Translations under genes and position numbers: made by a program
Part shown: positions 7,520-15,713 of the stretch, piece after piece
Numbering within the stretch: position 1 is the stretch's first letter
Layout: every line of letters begins with the position of its first letter
The notes under the pieces: generated by a model
The model's input: the letters and a program-made list of their open reading frames with translations, nothing else
Databases searched by the model: none
Told to the model about the DNA's origin: nothing
From: an uncultured Bacteroides sp.
Lineage (GTDB): Bacteria; Bacteroidota; Bacteroidia; Bacteroidales; Bacteroidaceae
Reading direction: 5' to 3'
Assembly (NCBI GenBank): GCA_944322345.1
Contig: CALUOO010000010.1
Location: forward strand, 62,001-126,000
DNA: 64,000 bases

Positions 7520-9565
7520 TTAGTTCACTGAGGGAAGCGGAGAATAATCCTTGCTATAACGCAGCATCTGCTCAGCATAACCCTCGTCATAAGAAACCGT
7601 AACATCGGTAATGTTACCATTGGCATCCGTTACCAGTTCATACTTCGGATTCACAAATCCTTTGTAGGGAGCTAAATTAAGTTTTTTGTATCTAGCCAGA
7701 ACTTCGGCATGGAGCACTGGATCTACTTTCACCGCATAGTTTTCAACCAATGCACGGGCACCTTCATAATCGCCTGTAGACTTTATACGCTGTATTTCTG
7801 CAAGCAACTCTCCGAAGAGTGTACGCAACTTCTGATAATCGTTGATGACCACATACGTTTTTCCTTCTTTCTTAACCATTTCCACTACTTTGTCGGCAGC
7901 ACCTTTTTCGAATACCCAACGGGCTATCAGCTGACGGTTACGCATGTGTGCCTCTTCAATATTATTGCCCGGTTCAATCCGTACCAATTGAGTCATCAGG
8001 CCATTCATCAAATAGGTATAATATCCCGACTTATAAGCCTCAGCATCCGGAACTAATTTTAATTCCACCAATTTCGGATCGGCAACATAATATAAGCCAA
8101 ACAAATCGGCACGCGCTTCCTCAATGGTAGAGCCATAGGCTCTCAAAGCGTCAGGGTCGACACCCGGAAGCAATTTACCCGATCCGTGTCCCAGACATTC
8201 ATGCAAATCAGTATGCAGTTCATCCACAATATCGCCATATTTATCAATAGACTGGATCTCCGCATCGCTATAAGCAAACTCTTCGTTGAATCCGTTTCCA
8301 TGAGCAGCTTTATTGTAGGCATCAGTGATGTTTCCGATAGTCACCGACTTGGAGCCGTGATGAGCACGTATCCAGTTTGCATTCGGAAGATTAATACCAA
8401 TAGCGGTAGAAGGATACAAATCACCAGCCAGAATAGCAGCAGTAATCACCTTAGCCGATACGCCTTTTACTTTTTCTTTCTTGAATGCACTGTCTACCGG
8501 AGAATGGTCTTCAAACCACTGAGCATTACTGCTGATTACCTCCGTGCGATGGGTAGCCTCCAGATCCTTAAAGTTTACCAACGATTCCCAGCTGGCCTTC
8601 ATTCCCAACGGATCGCCATAGCTCTCGGTAAAACCATTAACAAAGTCAATTCTTGAATCCAGATCTTTTACCCAAAGAATTGCATAATCATCAAAGTCTT
8701 TCAAGTCGCCGGTTTCATAGAATTTAACCAGCTGGGCAATCACTGCTTTCTGCGATTCATTTTCTGCTACAGTTTCTGCCTTTTTCAGCCAGTATACAAT
8801 CTTCTCAATGGCCTGTGTATAAAGTCCACCAACCTTCCATACTTTTTCCTGAATTTTTCCGTCTTCTTTCACCAAACGGCTGTTCAATCCATACGATACA
8901 GGAGTCTCGTCATTCGGATCTTTCATTGCACTATAGAATGCTTCCGCCTCCTGTTGAGTCACTCCGTCATAATAATTCCCTGCCGACGTCAATACCAGAT
9001 CTTCACCATCAGCCTGATTCACACGTTTAGGCATAATAGTAGGATCGAATATGACAGGGAATACTTCGTCACACAGCTGCTCTGCCGTCTGTCCGTCAGC
9101 CAAAGGAAGAGTGGAAGCATCAAGACTCAGCACAGCCTTACGAAGGAAATCCTGTGAGAAATTCGGGACAAACTTCTCTGTGCCATAATGATGATGAATA
9201 CCATTAGAGAACCATACACGTTTAAGATAGACTTCCATATTCTTGAAGTCAGGAGTTGTCTTGTCTCCCTGATAGCCGGTATAAACCGCTTCCAGCATCC
9301 GGCGTATTCTCAAGTTGTATTTTCCATTTTGGTCGAACAGTATATCGCGCCCTTCCAAAGCAGCCTGTGTCAGGTAATAAACCAGCTCTTTCTGTTTCAA
9401 CGTCAGGTTTTCAAAACCCGGTACCTGATAACGTAATATCTGTAAATCTGCAAATTGTTCCACTGTATAATCAAATTTATTGGTTGTCTCCTTTACAGTT
9501 GTCTGGCCTCCGCAAGAAGCCAATATAGCAGCCGATGCTGCCATCGCAATAATTTGTTTCTTCAT
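7520..9565 (-). CDS. Dipeptidyl peptidase III, M49 family lipoprotein
   Basis: 681 residues from the ATG at 9563-9565. This start is chosen because it gives MKKQIIAMAASAAILASCGG, a lipoprotein signal with the lipid Cys at residue 18; the in-frame ATG 48 bp upstream gives no such signal. The zinc site HECLGH is at residues 455-460, followed by GSGK, with the third ligand in EEARAD further on. HECLGH instead of HELLGH is the form known from Bacteroides DPP III. The enzyme clips dipeptides from the N terminus of short peptides, here probably in the periplasm or at the outer membrane. It follows the AraC-type regulator on the same strand at a 95-bp distance. Confidence 0.93.
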   Translation of the reverse strand: MKKQIIAMAASAAILASCGGQTTVKETTNKFDYTVEQFADLQILRYQVPGFENLTLKQKELVYYLTQAALEGRDILFDQNGKYNLRIRRMLEAVYTGYQGDKTTPDFKNMEVYLKRVWFSNGIHHHYGTEKFVPNFSQDFLRKAVLSLDASTLPLADGQTAEQLCDEVFPVIFDPTIMPKRVNQADGEDLVLTSAGNYYDGVTQQEAEAFYSAMKDPNDETPVSYGLNSRLVKEDGKIQEKVWKVGGLYTQAIEKIVYWLKKAETVAENESQKAVIAQLVKFYETGDLKDFDDYAILWVKDLDSRIDFVNGFTESYGDPLGMKASWESLVNFKDLEATHRTEVISSNAQWFEDHSPVDSAFKKEKVKGVSAKVITAAILAGDLYPSTAIGINLPNANWIRAHHGSKSVTIGNITDAYNKAAHGNGFNEEFAYSDAEIQSIDKYGDIVDELHTDLHECLGHGSGKLLPGVDPDALRAYGSTIEEARADLFGLYYVADPKLVELKLVPDAEAYKSGYYTYLMNGLMTQLVRIEPGNNIEEAHMRNRQLIARWVFEKGAADKVVEMVKKEGKTYVVINDYQKLRTLFGELLAEIQRIKSTGDYEGARALVENYAVKVDPVLHAEVLARYKKLNLAPYKGFVNPKYELVTDANGNITDVTVSYDEGYAEQMLRYSKDYSPLPSVN

Positions 9566-9660
9566 TATTTTGAATATTTTGTTTAAGCAAATAAGAAAAG
9601 GAACTATCTCCAAACTTCCATTCAGAGGTAATTCCTTATGTTTCTATACAGAATATGCAA

Positions 9661-10125
9661 TTACTTTTTAGATTCAGAATGTCTCTTACGATAGCCATTA
9701 GGCGTTTCACCGATATTCTTATAGAAGGCAGCGTAAAAAGACTGGCGATTTGCAAAACCGACCATTGCGCTGATTTCTTCTACATTCTTGTCAGCATATC
9801 GTTTATCTGTCAGCAAATGCATAGCTTCTTTCACTCTATATTCATTCAACAGGCAGGAATAATTCATACCAAAACGTGAATTCACAACAGCTGAAAGATA
9901 ACGGGTATTTGTTTTAAGTTCTTTTGCCAACTCTTTTGCAGAGTAAGTGGGGTCCTTGTACTTTTTCTGTACTACAACGATGTTCAAAATCTTATCATAC
10001 AATTCATCTGCCAATTCCGGTCTGATCAGCGACCGATACGCAGCGTTCTTTTCCTTTTTCTCCCTCAGATTGTAAGGGCGTTTTTTTGGAGTTTCTTCCA
10101 TTGTTTTGTTCTCTAAATCACTCAT
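9661..10125 (-). CDS. Small AraC-type DNA-binding regulator
   Basis: 154 residues, essentially one AraC/XylS DNA-binding domain. The first helix-turn-helix is at about 65-85 (YSAKELAKELKTNTRYLSAV) and the second at about 113-135 (VEEISAMVGFANRQSFYAAF), ending with the typical ETPNGYRK. A short basic N-terminal leader (KKRPYNLREKKEKN) takes the place of a ligand domain, so it has no visible sensor. It could be the output half of a separate signalling system, or act constitutively. It is co-directional with the DPP III gene and divergent from glnN. Confidence 0.88.
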   Translation of the reverse strand: MSDLENKTMEETPKKRPYNLREKKEKNAAYRSLIRPELADELYDKILNIVVVQKKYKDPTYSAKELAKELKTNTRYLSAVVNSRFGMNYSCLLNEYRVKEAMHLLTDKRYADKNVEEISAMVGFANRQSFYAAFYKNIGETPNGYRKRHSESKK

Positions 10126-10484
10126 CGAATTAAAGGTTAGGGGTTTACAAAATTTCTATGCTGCTCACTTGCAATATTCTATGTTACAAATGTCTTATTT
10201 TTTTTTTAAACATACAATTTTTTTGTGGACTTTTTTTCTATTATAACGGTCAAAAAAGGAGAAAAAGAAGCAGCTAAAACAAATAATAAGGAAATTTAAC
10301 CTTTTACCATTTCAAATGGGCATGGAAAGGATAACCAAATTTTACATTTCTAGCATCCATTCCTTTACCAACGCACAGTTTTTTGGCAGCCAGACAAGCG
10401 ATTGACTGATTATAAAAGAGCAGGCTTCAATTCCCCAATTCCTCGCTCATTACCTCTCATTTCAATGCCATATAGAGGGCGTTT

Positions 10485-10570
10485 GTTGGGAAAGGTTAGC
10501 TGACAGATTGGGAAAGGTTACCCAACACGTCAGCTAACCTTTGCTGACACGTTGGGTAACCTTTGCTAAC
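10485..10570. repeat. 86-bp four-unit AAAGGTTA element, copy B
   Basis: Units at 10485-10504, 10507-10526, 10529-10548 and 10551-10570 with 2-bp spacers (ag, ac, ac). The first two are forward and the last two inverted, so the element folds as a near-symmetrical dyad. All units keep AAAGGTTA or its complement. Flanks are again gttt on the left and aaac on the right. Confidence 0.95.
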
Positions 10571-10663
10571 AAACAAAAAAAATGGCACTACATAATAAGA
10601 CTTTTTTAGACACACACTTTGACATAGACGTTTTATTATAAAATATATGTTTCTCTAAAAACA

Positions 10664-10680
10664 CCCCATCAAAAATGGGG
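10664..10680. promoter_or_regulatory. Possible operator hairpin overlapping the glnN promoter
   Basis: CCCCAT (10664-10669) and ATGGGG (10675-10680) around a 5-nt A-rich loop, placed 20-36 bp before the -7 box, where the -33 box would be. A repressor or activator site controlling glnN is possible; no known binding motif is recognised. Confidence 0.35.
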
Positions 10681-10699
10681 GTACTTACAGAAAAACATA

Positions 10700-10707
10700 T
10701 AATTTTG
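10700..10707 (+). promoter_or_regulatory. Bacteroides -7 box for glnN
   Basis: TAATTTTG, a full TAnnTTTG match, about 31 bp before the glnN ATG. Confidence 0.65.
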
Positions 10708-10738
10708 CGCCATCAATCCAATAAAAAAGAAGAGTTTT

Positions 10739-12928
10739 ATGTCAAAAATGAGATTTTTCGCTTTACAAGAGCTTTCAAACCGAAAGCCACTGGAGGTAAC
10801 TCCACCTTCAAACAAACTTTCAGATTATTACGGAAGTCACGTATTCGACCGTAAGAAGATGCAGGAGTATCTTCCTAAAGAAGCCTACCGCGCTGTGATA
10901 GATGCAATAGAAAAAGGTACGCCTATCAGCCGCGAAGTGGCAGATTTGGTTGCTAACGGAATGAAAAGCTGGGCAAAATCGCTCAATGTCACTCACTACA
11001 CACACTGGTTTCAACCTCTGACCGACGGAACAGCCGAAAAGCACGACGGTTTCATCGAGTTTAGCGAAGAGGGCGGAGTTATTGAACGTTTTTCCGGAAA
11101 ACTCCTAATCCAGCAGGAACCGGATGCCTCTTCTTTCCCTAACGGCGGTATCAGAAACACATTCGAAGCCAGAGGATATACAGCATGGGATGTTTCATCA
11201 CCAGCATTCGTAGTAGACACCACTCTTTGTATACCCACCATCTTCATCTCGTATACAGGCGAAGCTCTGGACTATAAGACTCCACTTCTGAAAGCACTGG
11301 CAGCAGTAGACAAAGCTGCGACAGAGGTATGCCAGTTATTCGATAAAAATGTAACACGCGTATACACTAATCTAGGATGGGAACAAGAGTATTTTCTTGT
11401 TGACTCTTCATTATACAATGCCCGTCCCGACCTATGTCTGACCGGACGTACATTGATGGGGCACTCTTCTGCCAAAGATCAGCAATTGGAAGACCACTAT
11501 TTCGGTTCCATTCCTCCACGTGTCACAGCATTCATGAAAGAGCTTGAAATAGAGTGCCACAAGCTGGGCATTCCTGCTAAAACACGTCACAACGAAGTGG
11601 CTCCCAACCAGTTTGAGTTAGCCCCAATCTTTGAAAACTGCAATCTGGCAAACGACCACAACCAGCTCGTAATGGACCTGATGAAGCGCATCGCCCGCAA
11701 GCATCACTTCAACGTTCTGCTCCACGAAAAGCCCTACAGTGGTGTCAACGGATCGGGTAAACACAACAACTGGTCGCTATGCACCGACACCGGCATCAAC
11801 CTGTTTGCTCCCGGTAAAAACCCGAAAGGAAACATGCTGTTTCTGACATTCCTTGTCAATGCACTGATGATGGTATACAAGAACCAAGACCTGTTACGTG
11901 CTTCCATCATGAGCGCCAGCAACAGTTATCGTTTAGGAGCCAACGAAGCCCCTCCTGCCATTTTGTCTTGTTTCCTCGGGAAACAACTGTCGGCCACACT
12001 AGACGAAATTGTCCGTCAGGTAGGCAACGACAAGATGACTCCGGAAGAAAAAACCACACTCAAACTGGGCATCGGACGTATTCCCGAAATCCTGCTTGAT
12101 ACAACCGACCGTAACCGGACTTCACCGTTTGCTTTCACCGGAAACCGTTTTGAATTCCGTGCCGCAGGGTCTTCATCCAACTGTGCGGCAGCCATGATTA
12201 CCATCAACGCAGCCATGGCAAATCAGCTGAACGAGTTCCGGGCATCCGTTGAAAAACTGATGGAAGAGGGAGTGAACAAAGACGAAGCGATTTTCCGAAT
12301 ACTAAAAGAAACCATAATAGCTTCCGAGCCTATCCGATTCGAAGGAGACGGCTATTCCGAAGAATGGAAACAAGAAGCAGCCCGCCGCGGACTGACCAAC
12401 ATTTGTCATGTACCAGAGGCACTGATGCACTACGTCGACAACCAATCCAAGGCCGTACTCATTGGCGAACATATATTCAACGAAACAGAGTTGAACTGTC
12501 GTCTGGAAGTAGAATTGGAGAAATATACAATGAAGGTACAAATAGAAAGCCGCGTATTGGGCGACTTGGCTATCAACCATATTGTACCTACAGCCGTAAC
12601 CTATCAGAATCGTTTGCTGGAGAACTTAAGAGGGCTGAAAGAAATCTTCTCTCCGGAAGAATATGAGACATTAAGTGCCGACCGCAAAGAACTGATACGG
12701 GAAATATCCCACCGAGTAACAGCAATAAAAATGCTGGTACACGACATGACCGAAGCGCGCAAAGTGGCCAATCATAAAGACAACTACAAAGAGAAAGCAT
12801 TTGCATACGAAGAGAATGTACGCCCGTATCTGGATAAGATACGTGACCACATCGACCATTTGGAAATGGAAGTAGATGACGAAATATGGCCATTGCCAAA
12901 ATACAGAGAACTACTGTTCACAAAATAA
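10739..12928 (+). CDS. glnN: Glutamine synthetase type III
   Basis: Makes glutamine from glutamate, ammonia and ATP in the cytoplasm. 729 residues, the size of the large type III enzymes first characterised from B. fragilis. The family N-terminal block (YYGSHVFD), catalytic segments (RHNEVAPNQFELAP, NGSGKHNNWSL) and the C-terminal RTSPFAFTGNRFEFRA are all present. Type III enzymes are not controlled by adenylylation at the type I tyrosine. The ATG at 10739 is used; ATG 10748 (third methionine-type residue) is an alternative. It is preceded by a strong -7 box and an inverted repeat, divergent from an AraC-type gene and followed by a Crp/Fnr regulator. Confidence 0.96.
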   Translation: MSKMRFFALQELSNRKPLEVTPPSNKLSDYYGSHVFDRKKMQEYLPKEAYRAVIDAIEKGTPISREVADLVANGMKSWAKSLNVTHYTHWFQPLTDGTAEKHDGFIEFSEEGGVIERFSGKLLIQQEPDASSFPNGGIRNTFEARGYTAWDVSSPAFVVDTTLCIPTIFISYTGEALDYKTPLLKALAAVDKAATEVCQLFDKNVTRVYTNLGWEQEYFLVDSSLYNARPDLCLTGRTLMGHSSAKDQQLEDHYFGSIPPRVTAFMKELEIECHKLGIPAKTRHNEVAPNQFELAPIFENCNLANDHNQLVMDLMKRIARKHHFNVLLHEKPYSGVNGSGKHNNWSLCTDTGINLFAPGKNPKGNMLFLTFLVNALMMVYKNQDLLRASIMSASNSYRLGANEAPPAILSCFLGKQLSATLDEIVRQVGNDKMTPEEKTTLKLGIGRIPEILLDTTDRNRTSPFAFTGNRFEFRAAGSSSNCAAAMITINAAMANQLNEFRASVEKLMEEGVNKDEAIFRILKETIIASEPIRFEGDGYSEEWKQEAARRGLTNICHVPEALMHYVDNQSKAVLIGEHIFNETELNCRLEVELEKYTMKVQIESRVLGDLAINHIVPTAVTYQNRLLENLRGLKEIFSPEEYETLSADRKELIREISHRVTAIKMLVHDMTEARKVANHKDNYKEKAFAYEENVRPYLDKIRDHIDHLEMEVDDEIWPLPKYRELLFTK

Positions 12929-12944
12929 CCAGTAGGCTGGCAGG

Positions 12945-13073
12945 GAAACGAGTAAACAAAGAAAGCTGCATCGAAGAAAACAATTTGTTAAGTTGACAAC
13001 TAATAAATTTACCTATCGCACTTATTTGTTTACTCGTTGACTTGTCAACTTATTTACTCGTTAACCTGACAAC
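12945..13073. repeat. 8-bp-periodic array between glnN and the Crp/Fnr gene
   Basis: Degenerate octamers such as gtttactc, gttgactt and gtcaactt, mainly at 13026-13073, with sparse opposite-strand octamers at 12945-12985. They lie in the 224-bp gap after glnN and form several short inverted pairs (for example gttgac / gtcaac). Confidence 0.65.
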
Positions 13074-13116
13074 TAAATCTTTTCCCGTTTTTATTTTCTT
13101 TCTCATTTTTTATTTC

Positions 13117-13124
13117 TATTTTTG
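13117..13124 (+). promoter_or_regulatory. Bacteroides -7 box for the Crp/Fnr regulator
   Basis: TATTTTTG, matching TAnnTTTG, 28 bp before the ATG at 13153, in a T-rich tract. Confidence 0.5.
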
Positions 13125-13152
13125 TGCTGTATAACATAGTTTTATAGCATTC

Positions 13153-13854
13153 ATGGTAAAAATAAACATATCAGACATCAATATCTCGGAACCATTGGCC
13201 GATATGTTAGCCCCCTTAAACAAGGAACAAAAGGAGATTCTGATAAGCAATTACACGATACAAACCTATAAAAAAAATGAGCCGATTTATTGTGAAGGAG
13301 AAACTCCTACTCATCTGATGTGTCTTATCAGTGGAAAGGTAAAAATCTTCAAGGATGGTGTAGGAGGCAGAAGCCAGATCATCCGCATGATCAAGCCCAA
13401 AGAATATTTTGCTTACCGTGCTTACTTTGCCCAAGAAGATTTTGTCACTGCTGCTACAGCATTCGAACCATCTGTAGTCTGTCTGATTCCCATGAATATC
13501 ATCACTAAACTAGTTACCGAGAACAACGATCTGGCTATGTTTTTCATCCGCCAGTTATCTATAGACTTAGGCATTGCAGATGAACGTACTGTAAACCTTA
13601 CTCAAAAGCATATCCGTGGCAGGCTGGCAGAATCTTTGCTCTTTCTGAAAGAAAGCTATGGACTGGAAGAAGACAGTTCTACCCTGAGCATCTACCTGTC
13701 AAGAGAAGACTTGGCAAACCTGTCGAACATGACTACCTCTAACGCCATTCGTACACTATCACAATTTGCAACCGAACGCCTGATTACTATTGATGGAAGA
13801 AAAATAAAAATAATAGAAGAAGAAAAACTCAGGAAGATAAGTAAAATCGGATAA
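13153..13854 (+). CDS. Crp/Fnr-family transcriptional regulator
   Basis: 233 residues. An N-terminal cyclic-nucleotide-binding-type beta barrel (about 20-130, including EPIYCEGETPTHLMCLISGKV) is joined by a long helix to a C-terminal winged helix (about 150-225, with LSREDLANLSNMTTSNAIRTL). No Cys cluster for an Fe-S centre is seen, so it is not an Fnr-type oxygen sensor. The arginine-serine pair typical of the cAMP phosphate pocket is also not obvious, so the ligand is unknown. Closeness to glnN suggests but does not prove nitrogen-linked control. It is convergent with trxB. Confidence 0.88.
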   Translation: MVKINISDINISEPLADMLAPLNKEQKEILISNYTIQTYKKNEPIYCEGETPTHLMCLISGKVKIFKDGVGGRSQIIRMIKPKEYFAYRAYFAQEDFVTAATAFEPSVVCLIPMNIITKLVTENNDLAMFFIRQLSIDLGIADERTVNLTQKHIRGRLAESLLFLKESYGLEEDSSTLSIYLSREDLANLSNMTTSNAIRTLSQFATERLITIDGRKIKIIEEEKLRKISKIG

Positions 13855-13869
13855 AGATTCTTTTTCTAC

Positions 13870-13958
13870 ATCTGCAAGTTCTGAGTTTCAAGTTATTCAC
13901 ATCCCGAAAGTGAACTTAATCTTCATCAGGACTTATCACTTAAAACCCAGAACCCAAG
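13870..13958. repeat. 8-bp-periodic inverted array between convergent genes
   Basis: Octamers tctgcaag, ttctgagt, ttcaagtt, later returning inverted as atcactta, aaacccag, aacccaag. It occupies almost the whole 112-bp gap between the converging Crp/Fnr gene and trxB and may act as a bidirectional terminator. Confidence 0.6.
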
Positions 13959-13966
13959 AAATTCTT

Positions 13967-14914
13967 TTATACCAGCCCCTTTTCAGACAAGTAACGTTCT
14001 GCCTCAATAGCAGCTTTACAACCGCTTCCAGCCGCTGTTATAGCCTGACGATAATGAGGATCGGCCACATCACCAGCTGCAAATACTCCCGGAATACCGG
14101 TACGTGGGGAATTACCTTCTGTCAGAATATATCCAACCTCATCTGTACGAACCCAAGGCTTGAAAATATCCGAATTTGGCTTATGCCCGATAGCAAGGAA
14201 AAATCCATCGATAGCAATGTCATAACGTTCTTCATCGGGCTCTCCCATACGTTTCACTACATGGGCACCTTCCACCCCATTCTCACCGAACAAGCCGACA
14301 GTATTATGTTCAAACAGAACCTCTATTTTCTCATGCTTCAGCACACGTTCCTGCATAATTTTCGAAGCACGCAAGTAAGGTTTGCGGACAATCAGATAAA
14401 CTTTAGAAGCCAAGCCTGCCAGATAGATGGCTTCCTCGCAGGCTGTGTCACCACCTCCTACTACAGCAACCACCTTCTTGCGATAGAAGAATCCATCACA
14501 GGTTGCACATGCACTGACACCCATTCCGGCATATTTCTTTTCATCTTCCAATCCCAGATACTTAGCAGTAGCTCCGGTAGCGATAATCAAAGTCTCGGTC
14601 TCAATCTGTTTTTCTCCGTCAATTATCACTTTATAGGGGGATGCGCTCAAATCTGTCTCGGTAGCAATTCCAAAGCGGATATCTGCCCCAAAGCGTGAAG
14701 CTTGTGCACGCAAATCTTCCATCAGCTGAGGACCGCTGATTCCTTCCGGATAACCCGGGAAGTTTTCTACATCGGTAGTGGTAGTCAACTGACCGCCGGG
14801 CTGCAATCCTTCGTAAAGTACCGGTGACAAATTCGCACGTCCGGCATAGATGGCTGCCGTATAGCCTGCCGGTCCTGAACCGATAATCAGGCATTTTACT
14901 TTTTCTGTTTCCAT
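13967..14914 (-). CDS. trxB: Thioredoxin-disulfide reductase
   Basis: Passes electrons from NADPH through FAD to thioredoxin. 315 residues, the normal low-molecular-weight form. The FAD dinucleotide fold GSGPAGYTAAIYAGRA starts at residue 12, the redox disulfide is C136-A-T-C139 (CATCDGF), the NADPH fold is VVGGGDTACEEA, and the C-terminal GVFAAGDV closes the FAD site. The ATG at 14912-14914 gives the standard N terminus. It lies downstream of a 32-bp inverted repeat that separates it from the lolA-like gene. Confidence 0.97.
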   Translation of the reverse strand: METEKVKCLIIGSGPAGYTAAIYAGRANLSPVLYEGLQPGGQLTTTTDVENFPGYPEGISGPQLMEDLRAQASRFGADIRFGIATETDLSASPYKVIIDGEKQIETETLIIATGATAKYLGLEDEKKYAGMGVSACATCDGFFYRKKVVAVVGGGDTACEEAIYLAGLASKVYLIVRKPYLRASKIMQERVLKHEKIEVLFEHNTVGLFGENGVEGAHVVKRMGEPDEERYDIAIDGFFLAIGHKPNSDIFKPWVRTDEVGYILTEGNSPRTGIPGVFAAGDVADPHYRQAITAAGSGCKAAIEAERYLSEKGLV

Positions 14915-14957
14915 ACTCTTTGCTTATTTATTGTAAGTATTTTTATTTCGTTGTCCC

Positions 14958-15044
14958 GTGAACGGGCGTTACCTCTATATGGGTAACGGATATGTATCAG
15001 TCTGGTGAACGACCGTTACCCATATAGAGGCAACGACCGTTCAC
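14958..15044. repeat. Long inverted repeat (32-bp arms) between trxB and lolA-like gene
   Basis: Arms 14958-14989 and 15013-15044 match at 30 of 32 positions, with a 23-nt loop. The repeat also holds a direct copy of gtgaacg-2N-cgttacc starting at 14958 and 15005. It occupies the trxB/lolA gap on the strand of both genes. There is no T run on the minus strand right after the stem, so it is not a standard terminator; processing, attenuation or a small mobile palindrome are possible. Confidence 0.85.
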
Positions 15045-15051
15045 TACGACA

Positions 15052-15693
15052 TTATCTCAAATCTATTATTTCAGCATCCGGATACTTGCTACGGTCAAAT
15101 ACGAATTCCTTATCCGTATAGTTCTGTCCCGTCCGATAGCCGATCACTACAATTTCGCTATAGTTCTTCGTACCCCGTTGTTGCAGCTGAATAAAAACAG
15201 GCTGGTAGGTATCTTGAGCCACTTTCAACACAATGCGCGACAAATCCTGCCGAGAATCTGTCGACGTAAGAATCACCTCCTTTACCTTCTTTCCTGCATA
15301 TTGGGTAGCAGCCCCCAGCTGATAAGTAAATCCTTGCTGATACATATATAATAATGTATAAGGATTAATGCTTCTCAACTCCTCGGGTGTAGGATTGGTA
15401 ACATTTACTTCCTCGCTGCTTTCCATATAGCTCCATTGGGTTTTCCCATCAAACCAAGTGCTAGCCTCCGGTGTTTTCAGTACAAACTTCTCTCCTTTCA
15501 GACGGATTTCTCCACCGGATGTACCTTCTAGTTGTCCGTTCGTATAGGATTTCACATCAAACATGATCTGCACGCCACCGGCTTTGCGGAACGTTTCTGC
15601 CGTCTTGTCTAACACCGCCTTTGCCTGCTGCTGTTGAGCGATTGCAGGGAAGGATAAAAAAGCCAAAAGGATAGTTACTATATATGTTTTCAT
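15052..15693 (-). CDS. LolA-like outer-membrane lipoprotein carrier
   Basis: 213 residues with a signal peptide (MKTYIVTILLAFLSFPAIAQ, about 20 residues) and the beta-rich fold of the LolA/LolB group. Visible markers are AVLDKTAETFRKAGGVQIMFDVK, the FVLKTPEASTWFDGKTQWSY segment and a C-terminal beta stretch. It would carry lipoproteins from the inner to the outer membrane through the periplasm. It follows ftsK by only 20 bp on the same strand and is probably co-transcribed with it; ftsK-lolA adjacency is common in bacteria. Overall sequence match to LolA is judged by eye. Confidence 0.85.
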   Translation of the reverse strand: MKTYIVTILLAFLSFPAIAQQQQAKAVLDKTAETFRKAGGVQIMFDVKSYTNGQLEGTSGGEIRLKGEKFVLKTPEASTWFDGKTQWSYMESSEEVNVTNPTPEELRSINPYTLLYMYQQGFTYQLGAATQYAGKKVKEVILTSTDSRQDLSRIVLKVAQDTYQPVFIQLQQRGTKNYSEIVVIGYRTGQNYTDKEFVFDRSKYPDAEIIDLR

Positions 15694-15713
15694 TTGGTTA
15701 TAAAAACGGATAG

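Larger units (their letters stand above)
10126..10738. other. Intergenic region between araC-type gene and glnN
   Basis: 613 bp without a gene. It contains the 86-bp element copy B (10485-10570), a small inverted repeat (10664-10680) and the glnN -7 box (10700-10707). Positions 10126-10480 are AT-rich with no feature I can name. Confidence 0.6.

Noticed and set aside
9566-9613. Sixteen extra codons at the start of the DPP III gene
   Set aside because: They would hide the lipoprotein signal that begins at the next ATG.
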